A DNA stretch of 5,886 nt from ZLKRG08 sp963977625 (lineage in GTDB: Bacteria > Actinomycetota > Actinomycetes > Nanopelagicales > Nanopelagicaceae). Under the pieces are notes generated by a model. That model saw only the letters and a list, made by a program, of their open reading frames with translations, made no database searches and had not been told where the DNA came from. Below, piece after piece: positions 1-5,886 of the stretch. The stretch covers positions 1-5,886 of the forward strand of contig CAXBPX010000070.1 in the NCBI GenBank assembly GCA_963977625.1, read 5' to 3'. Both the position numbers and the translations under genes were made by a program. Every line of letters begins with the position of its first letter. Positions within the stretch are counted from its first letter, which is position 1.

Positions 1-1250
1 TCTTTTCCAAGTGCCGTAAGCATTGGGTGCATATCTTGTCCCGCAACACTTGATCGTAAAACATCGCCTAATGCCACGATTTCGCGGTCAGAATTTGGAA
101 TTTCAATACCTACCGCAGACTTACCTGGAATTGGTGAAAGGATTCTGACTTCGCTTGAAGCTACTGCGTATGCAATATTTTTGGAAAGTGCGGTAATTCG
201 TTCAACTTTAACTGCATTTCCTAATTCGATTTCATATCGAGTTACCGTTGGTCCGCGCATAAAACCAGTAACTTGCGCATCAATTTCAAATTCGGTAAAT
301 AATTCAGTTAGCGCACTGACTACTGCGTCGTTGGCTTTGCTCTTACCCTTGGCAGCCGGTCCACTCTTAAGTAGATCTGGTGAAGGCAGTAAGTATTTAC
401 TATCTGGTGTCAGCATCATCTGCACCGGTCGTTTGGCCGGCGCGGTAGATGGGTGCGCTTTTGGAATTTCTACCGTAAATTCCTCATCAAATTCTTCTTC
501 AGCTGGTTCTTCATAATCATCATCAAATTCTTCATCGTCATCATTTTCATTATCAAGTTCATATCGCGAAACAAGAGGTGATTCGAAAGGCTCTGATTCG
601 TAGATCTCATCATCAACTTCATTGCGCTTTGGTAATTTAGTTTTAAGCCAAATAAATGTGGATTTAATGCGAATAGCAACTTGTGAAAATGGTGTGGCAG
701 TTACCACCAGTAAACCAAAACCAAAAAGTAAGAAGAGCACTGGATAAGTAAGTAACGGAGTTAAAAGTGCCACCATCGGTTTAGTAACTGCATAACCGAC
801 CCAGCCTCCGCCTTGGCGCATCGCAGTAGCGCCGGTGCCAACTGACCCATTAAACATATGTGCCAGGCCGGTGGTCGAAATTAAAAGCGTTAAAGTGCCA
901 ATGGTGATTCGTGCAGTTTCTTTTTTCTTATCTGGAGATCTAAATAATCTAATTGCAAAATAAAAGAGCACGATTGGTGCCAAGATACCGATACGACCAA
1001 AACCACCAACAAAGAAAGAGTAAAGCCCAACACTTACCGTGGATTTGGAATGCAACCAAGTGCCGGCAATTGCTGCCAAACCGATAACTACTAATAAAAG
1101 TCCGGCACCATCTCTTTGATGCGCACTATCTAAATCTTTGGCTGCTCTAGTGGTGAAGCGGATGGTGTTTCCGAGGCCCTTTGCAAAAGCACGCCAAAGC
1201 GAACCCAATACTGAAAGTACTGATTTGGATGCTTTCTTTCGCTTTGCCAC
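1..1250 (-). CDS. ftsK: DNA translocase FtsK, N-terminal part (cut by window edge)
   Basis: FtsK anchors at the division septum and pumps DNA so that chromosome termini are cleared and dimers resolved. Only the first 416 codons are present; the frame stays open to base 1. It starts with GTG at 1250 and a basic stretch (AKRKKASK). About four hydrophobic segments follow, near residues 48-66, 73-100, 116-133 and 158-186, as expected for the FtsK membrane domain. Next comes a linker (about 203-285) with a strongly acidic cluster at 233-257. The start of the motor domain follows: YLLPSPDLL (286-294), GPTVTRYE (333-340), and LGDVLRS...DMHPM...LGK up to residue 416, the segment just before the Walker A loop, which lies outside the window. 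The GTG start is chosen because ATAGG lies 10 nt upstream; an in-frame TTG at 1259 would sit too close to it. It lies 28 bp after rnj, so co-transcription is likely. Confidence 0.93.
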   Translation of the reverse strand, partial: MAKRKKASKSVLSVLGSLWRAFAKGLGNTIRFTTRAAKDLDSAHQRDGAGLLLVVIGLAAIAGTWLHSKSTVSVGLYSFFVGGFGRIGILAPIVLFYFAIRLFRSPDKKKETARITIGTLTLLISTTGLAHMFNGSVGTGATAMRQGGGWVGYAVTKPMVALLTPLLTYPVLFLLFGFGLLVVTATPFSQVAIRIKSTFIWLKTKLPKRNEVDDEIYESEPFESPLVSRYELDNENDDDEEFDDDYEEPAEEEFDEEFTVEIPKAHPSTAPAKRPVQMMLTPDSKYLLPSPDLLKSGPAAKGKSKANDAVVSALTELFTEFEIDAQVTGFMRGPTVTRYEIELGNAVKVERITALSKNIAYAVASSEVRILSPIPGKSAVGIEIPNSDREIVALGDVLRSSVAGQDMHPMLTALGK

Positions 1251-1270
1251 GACCGACAAGCCTATATTAA

Positions 1271-1286
1271 AGGTTCGGTTAAACCT
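1271..1286 (-). other. Small inverted repeat at the rnj stop codon / ftsK leader
   Basis: Read on the minus strand, AGGTT and AACCT flank a 6-nt loop that contains part of the rnj TAA stop. The sequence then continues into TTAATAT and the ATAGG ribosome-binding site of ftsK. The five-pair stem is weak and lacks a real U-tract, so it could be a minor intercistronic hairpin or chance. It is listed because it is the only structure seen in the 28 bp between rnj and ftsK. Confidence 0.25.
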
Positions 1287-2964
1287 CGATGACAAGCGGA
1301 ACAATCATCGGTTTTCTTCGATGCTCTTGCCCCACCCAATTACCAATTGTTTTACGAACTACTTGTGAAAGTTGATGTGTTCCGTTTGTGCCTTGCGCCA
1401 CCGCAGCTGCTAGCGCATTTTCAATTCGATTTTTTACATCATTAAACATTTCAGGATCTTCATTGAAACCACGTGCATGAATGTCTGGTCCGGCAACAAT
1501 GGTTCCCTTTTGGGAATCGATCACAACTACCACCGAGATAAAACCTTCTTCGCCAAGAATTCGGCGATCTTTCAATGTACTTTCGGTAATTTCACCAATT
1601 GATTGACTATCAACATAAACAAATCCGCAAGGCACAGCACCTGCTACTTGTGCTTTGCCTTCAATTAAATCAACTACCATTCCATTTTCAACCACTACTG
1701 TATTTTTACGATTGACTCCGGTTTGGATTGCTAACTCTGCATTTGCTTTCATGTGGCGCCATTCGCCATGTACTGGCATTACATTCTTTGGTTTTACTAA
1801 GTTATAGCAATAAAGCAACTCTCCGGCTGCGGCATGACCTGATACATGCACCATGGCATTACCTTTATGAACAACTTTTGCGCCGAGTCTGGTCAATTCA
1901 TTTATTACTCGATAAACCGGTGATTCATTGCCAGGAATTAATGATGAAGCCAAAACCACTGTATCTCCATCACCAACCACGATTGAATGTTCGCCATATG
2001 CCATGCGCGATAGCGCCGCCAGTGGTTCGCCTTGGCTACCGGTGCAAATTAAAACCACATTATCGCCATATTTATCTAAATCATCTTTTTCAATCATCGC
2101 AAATGCTGGAATATTTAAATAGCCCATGCGTGATGCAATATCCATATTACGCACCATGGAACGACCAATGAAACAGACTTTGCGATCATGTTTTACTGCA
2201 GTATCAATTACTTGTTGAATGCGATGGACATGAGATGCGAAAGAGGCCACGATTACACGCCGTTTAGTGTTTGCAATTATGCGATCTAAAGTCGGCATAA
2301 TTTCTCGTTCGGATGGCGTAAATCCTGGAATATCCGCATTGGTGGAATCCACTAAGAAAAGATCAATTCCCTCTGCGCCAAGTGATGCAAAGCGACGCAA
2401 ATCAGTGATGCGTCCATCAAGAGGTAGCTGATCCATTTTGAAATCACCAGTGTGTAAAACAGTTCCGGCTCCACATTTAATGGCAAGCGCCAACGCATCA
2501 GGAATTGAATGGTTAACCGCAACTGCTTCTACTTCAAAATTACCAATCTTTACCTTTTCACCATCTTGAATTTCACGCATCAAGCCAGTGATCCGATGTT
2601 CTTTTAATTTTGCTGCGGTTAAAGCAAGTGTTAATGGTGAACCATAAACTGGAATGTCGCTACGTTCGCGAAGTAGGTACGGAACAGCGCCAATATGATC
2701 TTCATGGCCATGTGTTAAGAAAATCGCAGTGACATCATCTAATCGCTCACGAATATAGGAAAAATCCGGCAGAATTAAATCAATTCCGGGCTGGCTCTCT
2801 TCTGGAAATAACACTCCAACGTCAACAATTAATAGTTCATTGTCGTATTCGTAAACCATCATGTTGCGGCCAATTTCGCCTAGGCCACCGAGCGCGACTA
2901 AACGCAGACCATCTTTATTTAATTTAGATGGTTCGCCTAAATTGGGATGTGGGTGGTTGCTCAT
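1279..2964 (-). CDS. rnj: Ribonuclease J (metallo-beta-lactamase / beta-CASP RNase)
   Basis: A 561-residue cytoplasmic ribonuclease that processes and degrades mRNA and matures rRNA, with 5'-3' exonuclease and endonuclease activity. The zinc-binding motif HGHEDH is at residues 85-90, with further ligand positions at H152 (NHSIPDA), H171/D174 (HTGDF) and H399 (PVHGE). The beta-CASP domain shows SFASHVHR (241-248), GRSMVRN (267-273) and HVSGHA (373-378). The C-terminal domain ends RRKPMIVPLVIEV, close to what I recall of the mycobacterial enzyme (about 558 residues), so the gene is full length. The ATG at 2964 overlaps the dapA TAA by one base (TAATG), implying translational coupling to dapA; only a weak GGCGG-like Shine-Dalgarno lies upstream. 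The dapA-rnj pairing is typical of actinobacteria. All catalytic residues I can check are present. Confidence 0.97.
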   Translation of the reverse strand: MSNHPHPNLGEPSKLNKDGLRLVALGGLGEIGRNMMVYEYDNELLIVDVGVLFPEESQPGIDLILPDFSYIRERLDDVTAIFLTHGHEDHIGAVPYLLRERSDIPVYGSPLTLALTAAKLKEHRITGLMREIQDGEKVKIGNFEVEAVAVNHSIPDALALAIKCGAGTVLHTGDFKMDQLPLDGRITDLRRFASLGAEGIDLFLVDSTNADIPGFTPSEREIMPTLDRIIANTKRRVIVASFASHVHRIQQVIDTAVKHDRKVCFIGRSMVRNMDIASRMGYLNIPAFAMIEKDDLDKYGDNVVLICTGSQGEPLAALSRMAYGEHSIVVGDGDTVVLASSLIPGNESPVYRVINELTRLGAKVVHKGNAMVHVSGHAAAGELLYCYNLVKPKNVMPVHGEWRHMKANAELAIQTGVNRKNTVVVENGMVVDLIEGKAQVAGAVPCGFVYVDSQSIGEITESTLKDRRILGEEGFISVVVVIDSQKGTIVAGPDIHARGFNEDPEMFNDVKNRIENALAAAVAQGTNGTHQLSQVVRKTIGNWVGQEHRRKPMIVPLVIEV

Positions 2965-3848
2965 TAAACATTTACACCGCCAGCACGAAGATCAAGTTTT
3001 AATTGTTCGATCTGTGCTGGTGTGGCATCGACTAAAGGTAAACGGGTGTGGCCGCCAGGTAATCCCATCAAATTAAGTGCGGCTTTGGTAAGTATGGCGC
3101 CTTGGGTGCGGAAAGTTCCGGTAAATACTGGAAGTAATTGTTGGTGAATTTCTAACGCACGTGCCGAATTTCCGGCAAACCATGCATCGAGCATTTCACG
3201 TAGCTGACCACCAACTGTATGCCCGCAAACACTTACAAATCCCACCGCACCAACGGATAGCAGGGGCAAATTCAAAATATCATCGCCAGAATAAACTGGA
3301 ATTCCGCATCTTTTAATTACCCAAGAAGTTGAAGCTACATTTCCTTTAGCATCTTTAAGGGCCACAATATTTTTATGTTCTGCTAATTTCACGATGGTGT
3401 CAGGTTCAATTTCGATACCAGTACGTCCAGGAATGTCATACATCATCACCGGAAGATCAACCGCATCTGCAATTGCGCGAAAATGTGCTTCGATGCCAGC
3501 TTGTGGTGGCTTGTTGTAATACGGAGTCACCACTAACAAACCATCTGCACCAACTTTCTGTGCATGTATTGCCTGCTCAACAGAATGTGGAGTTTCGTTA
3601 TTTCCGGCACCTGCAATAACTTTAACTTTGCTACCTACAGTAGCTTTAACGACGCGAATTAGTTCGTCTTTTTCATCATCGTTAGTAGTTGGCGCTTCAC
3701 CGGTGGTGCCGGATACCACGATGGCATCATGCCCAATAGAAACTAAATGCTTAGCTAAAGTTTCAACGCCGGCCCAATCAACTGATAAGTCCGCTTTGAA
3801 CGGGGTCACCATCGCGGTGATTAAACGTCCAAAAGGTGCCGTGGTCAT
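2964..3848 (-). CDS. dapA: 4-hydroxy-tetrahydrodipicolinate synthase
   Basis: Condenses pyruvate with aspartate-4-semialdehyde, the committed step towards diaminopimelate (peptidoglycan) and lysine. The 294 residues form one TIM barrel of usual family length. Visible active-site elements are GTTGE (47-51, Thr48/Thr49), TPYYNKP (109-115, Tyr111), YDIPGRTG (137-144, Tyr137 and Arg142) and the Schiff-base lysine K165 in ALKDAKG. These match the E. coli enzyme with a constant offset of 4. Positions of the E. coli lysine-inhibition site are changed: His56 corresponds to K60 and Glu84 to H88, so lysine feedback is probably weak or absent (inference). The ATG at 3848 has TAGG 8 nt upstream. The gene begins 19 bp after thyX and its stop overlaps the rnj start, so all three are likely on one transcript. 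Confidence 0.97.
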   Translation of the reverse strand: MTTAPFGRLITAMVTPFKADLSVDWAGVETLAKHLVSIGHDAIVVSGTTGEAPTTNDDEKDELIRVVKATVGSKVKVIAGAGNNETPHSVEQAIHAQKVGADGLLVVTPYYNKPPQAGIEAHFRAIADAVDLPVMMYDIPGRTGIEIEPDTIVKLAEHKNIVALKDAKGNVASTSWVIKRCGIPVYSGDDILNLPLLSVGAVGFVSVCGHTVGGQLREMLDAWFAGNSARALEIHQQLLPVFTGTFRTQGAILTKAALNLMGLPGGHTRLPLVDATPAQIEQLKLDLRAGGVNV

Positions 3849-3867
3849 GCGTGAAGCCTATTTCAAA

Positions 3868-4584
3868 TTAAGGTGAAACGCGACCTGATTTATTAAATGC
3901 AGCATGCACTAATGGCATCTTTTCAGCGAAGAAGGCTTCCATCTTCTCGCCTACCATCTCAATTTCGCGCTGCGGATAACTTGGAAAATGTGAACCTTCG
4001 GCAGTGGTGCGAAGTGAAAGGAAATTCATTAGCGCTCGTGCATTCATAGTGACATACATAGTTGAATATGTAGCCACTGGCAAAGTGGCACGTGCAACTT
4101 CGCGCGCAATACCGGCATCTAACATCTTTTGATAAGACTCATATGCCACCGTGTAAGCCTTTTTCATTTCGCTTACCATGAGGTCAAATTGTTCTGGTGT
4201 GCCATCTTCAAAGGTGTAATGACCAGTTTTACCAACTTGAATTAATTTGCGTTGGCGACTTGGTATATAAAAAACCGGTTTTAATTCGCGGTAGCGTCCT
4301 GATTCTTCATTGTAAGAAGCGATGCGGTGGCGCATAAATTCGCGGAATACAAAAATCGGCGCGCTAATAAAAAATGTAAATGAGGTATGTTCGAAAGGCG
4401 AACCGTGGCGTTCGCGCGCTAAATAATTTATTAGTCCAGCGCTCTTCTCTGGATCATCTTTTAGAGATTCAATCGATTGCTCTCCAGCAGTTGAAACTCG
4501 CGCTGCCCAAATTACATCCGCATCACTTGCGCTGCTTTTAACCAATTCGACAGTTACATCATCTCTAAAAATTATCTCGCTCAT
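3868..4584 (-). CDS. thyX: Flavin-dependent thymidylate synthase ThyX
   Basis: Makes dTMP from dUMP using methylenetetrahydrofolate as carbon donor and FAD/NADPH as reductant; it is unrelated to ThyA. The 238 residues carry the ThyX signature RHR-X7-S at 85-95 (RHRIASYNEES, continuing GRYRE). They also carry the flavin-site segment RHGSPFEHT (59-67) and the C-terminal substrate-binding region NARALMNFLSLRTT (181-194). The tail PQREIEMVGEKM (204-215), ending NKSGRVSP, is of the actinobacterial type. The ATG at 4584 has no Shine-Dalgarno (CTGCCCC precedes it). A -10-like TAAGGT lies 7 nt upstream, so the message is probably leaderless. thyX is the first gene of the thyX-dapA-rnj-ftsK operon and diverges from azlC across 26 bp. 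Confidence 0.97.
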   Translation of the reverse strand: MSEIIFRDDVTVELVKSSASDADVIWAARVSTAGEQSIESLKDDPEKSAGLINYLARERHGSPFEHTSFTFFISAPIFVFREFMRHRIASYNEESGRYRELKPVFYIPSRQRKLIQVGKTGHYTFEDGTPEQFDLMVSEMKKAYTVAYESYQKMLDAGIAREVARATLPVATYSTMYVTMNARALMNFLSLRTTAEGSHFPSYPQREIEMVGEKMEAFFAEKMPLVHAAFNKSGRVSP

Positions 4585-4591
4585 GGGGCAG

Positions 4592-4624
4592 ACCTTATAG
4601 ACTCCAGCCCATGTCTTCGGTCAA
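4592..4624 (-). promoter_or_regulatory. Predicted leaderless promoter of the thyX operon
   Basis: On the minus strand, TTGACC (4624-4619, five of six matches to the TTGACA -35 consensus) is followed 19 bp later by TATAAG (4599-4594). An overlapping actinobacterial-type TANNNT hexamer, TAAGGT, ends at 4592. Seven nucleotides then separate it from the thyX ATG, so transcription would start at or next to the start codon, which fits the missing ribosome-binding site. The -35 element lies inside the first codons of azlC. The spacer is slightly long, and no mapped transcript start was available. Confidence 0.5.
4596..4603 (+). promoter_or_regulatory. Predicted leaderless -10 element of azlCD
   Basis: TATAGACT on the plus strand contains TATAGA (4596-4601) and the TANNNT hexamer TAGACT (4598-4603). 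Seven nucleotides (CCAGCCC) then lead to the azlC ATG. No Shine-Dalgarno is present, which fits a leaderless transcript. A convincing -35 is not visible; TTATCT at 4572-4577, inside thyX, is the best weak candidate. The hexamer overlaps the -10 of the divergent thyX promoter. Confidence 0.42.
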
Positions 4625-5276
4625 CCGCGCCACGATATCTAAGTCACTTAGCGTCTCTTTAGCGGTTGGTAGCTATGGCACCGCGTTTGGTGCGGCGGCA
4701 GTTGCGGCGGGATTCTCAGTTTGGCAGGCCTGCTTGCTAAGTCTTTTGACCTTTACTGGCGCTTCACAGTTTGCCGTGATTGGCGTACTTGGTGCAGGTG
4801 GTACTGCGATCACGGGAATTGCAACTGCTTCTCTTCTTGGAATGCGAAATGCAATTTATTCCATGATTATGAAACCGATTTTGAATTTATCTGGTGCTAA
4901 GAAATTAATCGCTACCCAAATCACAATTGATGAATCAGTCGCGGTATCGACTGCGGAAGAAATCCGCGGTGAAAATGCAATGCGACATGGCTTTTGGCTA
5001 ACTGGCGGTGGTGTCTATTTATTCTGGAATCTGTTCACATTTCTAGGTGCACTTGGCGCTAAAGCTATTGGTGATCCTTCAGTTTGGGGTTTGGATGCAG
5101 CGGTGCCGGCTGCTTTCTTAGCGCTGGTTTGGCCGCGCTTAAAATCAAAAGATGATTATGTTTTAGCAATTGGCGCTGCAGCACTTGCAATTACTTTAAC
5201 TCCGATTATTGCGGCAGGTTTGCCAATTATTGCGACCGCGCTTTTAGCCGTAGCTTTTGCGAGGTTTAAACCATGA
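4611..5276 (+). CDS. azlC: AzlC family permease, large subunit of branched-chain amino acid exporter
   Basis: An integral membrane protein of 221 residues. It belongs to the AzlC/BrnF (LIV-E) family, which with a small AzlD/BrnE partner exports leucine, isoleucine, valine and in some species methionine. Family landmarks in order: a Gly/Ala-rich first membrane segment (about 14-37), the TGASQF motif (49-54), GMRN (77-80), TIDES (105-109), W139 followed by TFLGALGA (143-150), and GLDAAVPAAFLALV (160-173). Two C-terminal hydrophobic segments follow (about 183-216). Family members I recall are slightly longer, but no conserved block appears missing. The ATG at 4611 lacks a ribosome-binding site and lies just behind a -10-like element, as for leaderless genes. 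It overlaps azlD by 4 bp. No Lrp-type regulator gene is adjacent. The exact substrate is inferred from family only. Confidence 0.9.
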   Translation: MSSVNRATISKSLSVSLAVGSYGTAFGAAAVAAGFSVWQACLLSLLTFTGASQFAVIGVLGAGGTAITGIATASLLGMRNAIYSMIMKPILNLSGAKKLIATQITIDESVAVSTAEEIRGENAMRHGFWLTGGGVYLFWNLFTFLGALGAKAIGDPSVWGLDAAVPAAFLALVWPRLKSKDDYVLAIGAAALAITLTPIIAAGLPIIATALLAVAFARFKP

Positions 5277-5581
5277 ATAAATTTTGGATTGCCACAATAG
5301 GCACCTCAGTAATTGCTTATTTAATAAAGTTTTCCGGCACTTTAATTCCATCTCGAGTTTTAGAAAGCCCTGGTGTACGCCGTATTAATGGGCTACTTCC
5401 CATTGCCATGTTAAGTGCGCTAGTTGCAGTCCAAACTTTTGCAGATAAAAAAGAGTTGCTGATAGATCATCGTGTTGCCGGAGTGTTCGTAGCCGCAATT
5501 GCGCTAAAACTTAAGGCCCCGTTCCCGGTGGTGGTTGGGATCGCGGCCTTAGTTTCAGCTCTGCTTGTGAGATTTGCTTAA
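5273..5581 (+). CDS. azlD: AzlD family protein, small subunit of branched-chain amino acid exporter
   Basis: A membrane protein of 102 residues, the usual size of the AzlD/BrnE partner that forms the exporter with AzlC. Hydrophobic segments lie near residues 4-19, 40-56, 66-80 and 84-101. Typical features are the N-terminal segment ending in IPSRVLESPGVRR (25-37), the LLPIAMLSALVA segment (41-52) and the C-terminal LKAPFPVVVGIAALVSALLVR (80-100). The start is well supported: ATG at 5273 overlaps the azlC TGA (ATGA), and GAGG at 5261-5264 is spaced 8 nt. Translation is therefore probably coupled to azlC, giving matched subunit amounts. The gene ends 6 bp before the convergent redoxin gene. Confidence 0.88.
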   Translation: MNKFWIATIGTSVIAYLIKFSGTLIPSRVLESPGVRRINGLLPIAMLSALVAVQTFADKKELLIDHRVAGVFVAAIALKLKAPFPVVVGIAALVSALLVRFA

Positions 5582-5603
5582 TTTTAATTAAATAAGTTTA
5601 AGC
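5576..5603. terminator. Possible weak bidirectional terminator between azlD and the redoxin gene
   Basis: GCTTAA (5576-5581) and TTAAGC (5598-5603) form an inverted repeat around an AT-only centre, with a few further A-T pairs inside after one mismatch. It spans the stop codons of the two convergent genes, where a shared terminator would be expected. The stem has only two G-C pairs and no clear T-tract follows on either side, so support is weak. Confidence 0.25.
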
Positions 5604-5839
5604 TCTTCTAACTTTTTGCGTAAATCTGGATCAGATGGTTCGGTCATATGGGTGCCATCAGCAAAGACCACTACGGGAATGCTTTTAGCGCCATTGTTAT
5701 ATTCCATGACTTTTTCAATCTGAGTTGGATCTTTTTCGACATCAATTACATCGTAAGCAACACCTAGTTCATCTAATAGTCGCTTTGAACGGCGACAATC
5801 GCCGCACCAATCTGCGGAATACATGGTTATTTGGCTCAT
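5588..5839 (-). CDS. Glutaredoxin / mycoredoxin-like thiol-disulfide oxidoreductase
   Basis: An 83-residue single-domain thioredoxin-fold protein, the normal length for actinobacterial glutaredoxin-like proteins. The redox motif WCGDC (11-15) puts the active cysteines at 12 and 15 after a first strand (ITMYSAD). The cis-proline is P55 in KSIPVVVF, and the C-terminal TEPSDPDLRKKL resembles the glutathione- or mycothiol-binding end of the fold. In actinobacteria such proteins reduce mycothiol-mixed disulfides or serve specific reductases; the exact partner cannot be read here. The motif is CGDC rather than the CGYC I recall for Mrx1, so it may be a related subfamily and no symbol is assigned. 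The ATG at 5839 is supported by GGAG (5851-5848) at 8 nt spacing. It is convergent with azlD. Confidence 0.88.
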   Translation of the reverse strand: MSQITMYSADWCGDCRRSKRLLDELGVAYDVIDVEKDPTQIEKVMEYNNGAKSIPVVVFADGTHMTEPSDPDLRKKLEELKLI

Positions 5840-5886
5840 AGGAATTTCTCCAATCCGATAGTTAGCCCTGGTTTCTTAATAATTTC
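5836..5886 (-). CDS. Probable C-terminal end of an unidentified upstream gene (partial)
   Basis: On the minus strand, the frame read from the window edge has 16 sense codons (EIIKKPGLTIGLEKFL). It ends at TGA 5838-5836, which overlaps the ATG of the redoxin gene as ATGA. The other two minus-strand frames both hit stops in this stretch. The same 4-bp overlap architecture joins azlC and azlD, and close packing is the rule in this window. Sixteen codons can stay open by chance and I do not recognise the peptide, so this is a tentative call. If correct, the redoxin is the second or later gene of an operon entering from beyond 5886. Confidence 0.4.
   Translation of the reverse strand, partial: EIIKKPGLTIGLEKFL

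Noticed and set aside
181..516. Plus-strand open frame of 111 codons opposite ftsK
   Set aside because: It is Ser/Thr/Ala-rich, resembles no family I know, and lies antisense to well-conserved FtsK sequence; it is a shadow frame.
470..679. Minus-strand open frame of 69 codons rich in Met, Asn and Lys
   Set aside because: It is an out-of-frame reading of the acidic linker repeat of ftsK, whose own frame is continuous through this region.
1257..1259. Upstream TTG (minus strand) as the ftsK start
   Set aside because: It is in frame, but only 1 nt separates it from the ATAGG ribosome-binding site, whereas the GTG at 1250 has 10 nt spacing and gives a normal basic N-terminus.
1728..2171. Plus-strand open frame of 147 codons
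   Set aside because: It lies entirely opposite the conserved rnj coding region, is unusually rich in His and Leu, and shows no domain or ribosome-binding site.
3628..3876. Plus-strand open frame of 82 codons
   Set aside because: It is antisense to the DapA N-terminus and the thyX-dapA junction, with no recognisable domain or start signal.
1..5886. Search for mobile elements, CRISPR arrays, tRNA/rRNA genes and defence or toxin-antitoxin genes
   Set aside because: The window is fully occupied by recognisable core genes with tight junctions. I saw no transposase, regularly spaced repeats, tRNA-like cloverleaf or unassigned long stretch.

Overview
The window looks like a chromosomal core region of a small-genome, AT-leaning actinobacterium. 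The gene order thyX-dapA-rnj-ftsK on one strand is an actinobacterial signature. The protein sequences agree: the RNase J C-terminus ends like the mycobacterial enzyme, the ThyX has the actinobacterial C-terminal 'PQREIEMVGEKM' segment, and there is a mycoredoxin-like thioredoxin-fold protein. The base composition is low for an actinobacterium, and intergenic spaces run from overlaps to under 30 bp. This suggests a streamlined freshwater lineage such as acI / Nanopelagicales. That placement is an inference from composition and memory of the families; no search was run.

Layout. The minus strand from 4584 to 1 is a four-gene operon: thyX (flavin-dependent thymidylate synthase), 19 bp, dapA (4-hydroxy-tetrahydrodipicolinate synthase), a one-base stop/start overlap, rnj (ribonuclease J), 28 bp, then the first 416 codons of ftsK (DNA translocase). 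The window edge cuts ftsK just before its ATPase core. Divergent from thyX, across only 26 bp, azlC and azlD (4611-5581, plus strand, ATGA overlap) encode a two-subunit branched-chain amino acid exporter. Convergent to azlD, with a 6 bp gap, is a small glutaredoxin/mycoredoxin-like gene on the minus strand (5839-5588). A further minus-strand gene probably ends at 5836, overlapping it by 4 bp. No stretch over 300 bases lacks a gene.

How the genes relate. The operon joins dTMP synthesis, the committed step of lysine/diaminopimelate (peptidoglycan precursor) synthesis, RNA decay and chromosome segregation at division. These are growth-linked housekeeping functions rather than one pathway. AzlCD is a separate transport unit sitting where many actinobacteria carry dapB.

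The most notable non-coding structure is the 26 bp thyX/azlC divergent region. Both genes lack a Shine-Dalgarno sequence. Each has a TANNNT -10-like hexamer exactly 7 nt before its ATG, and the two hexamers overlap within one dyad centred on TATA. This suggests two leaderless, mutually exclusive promoters. I found no mobile element, CRISPR array, RNA gene or evidently new biological system; the rest is ordinary core genome.
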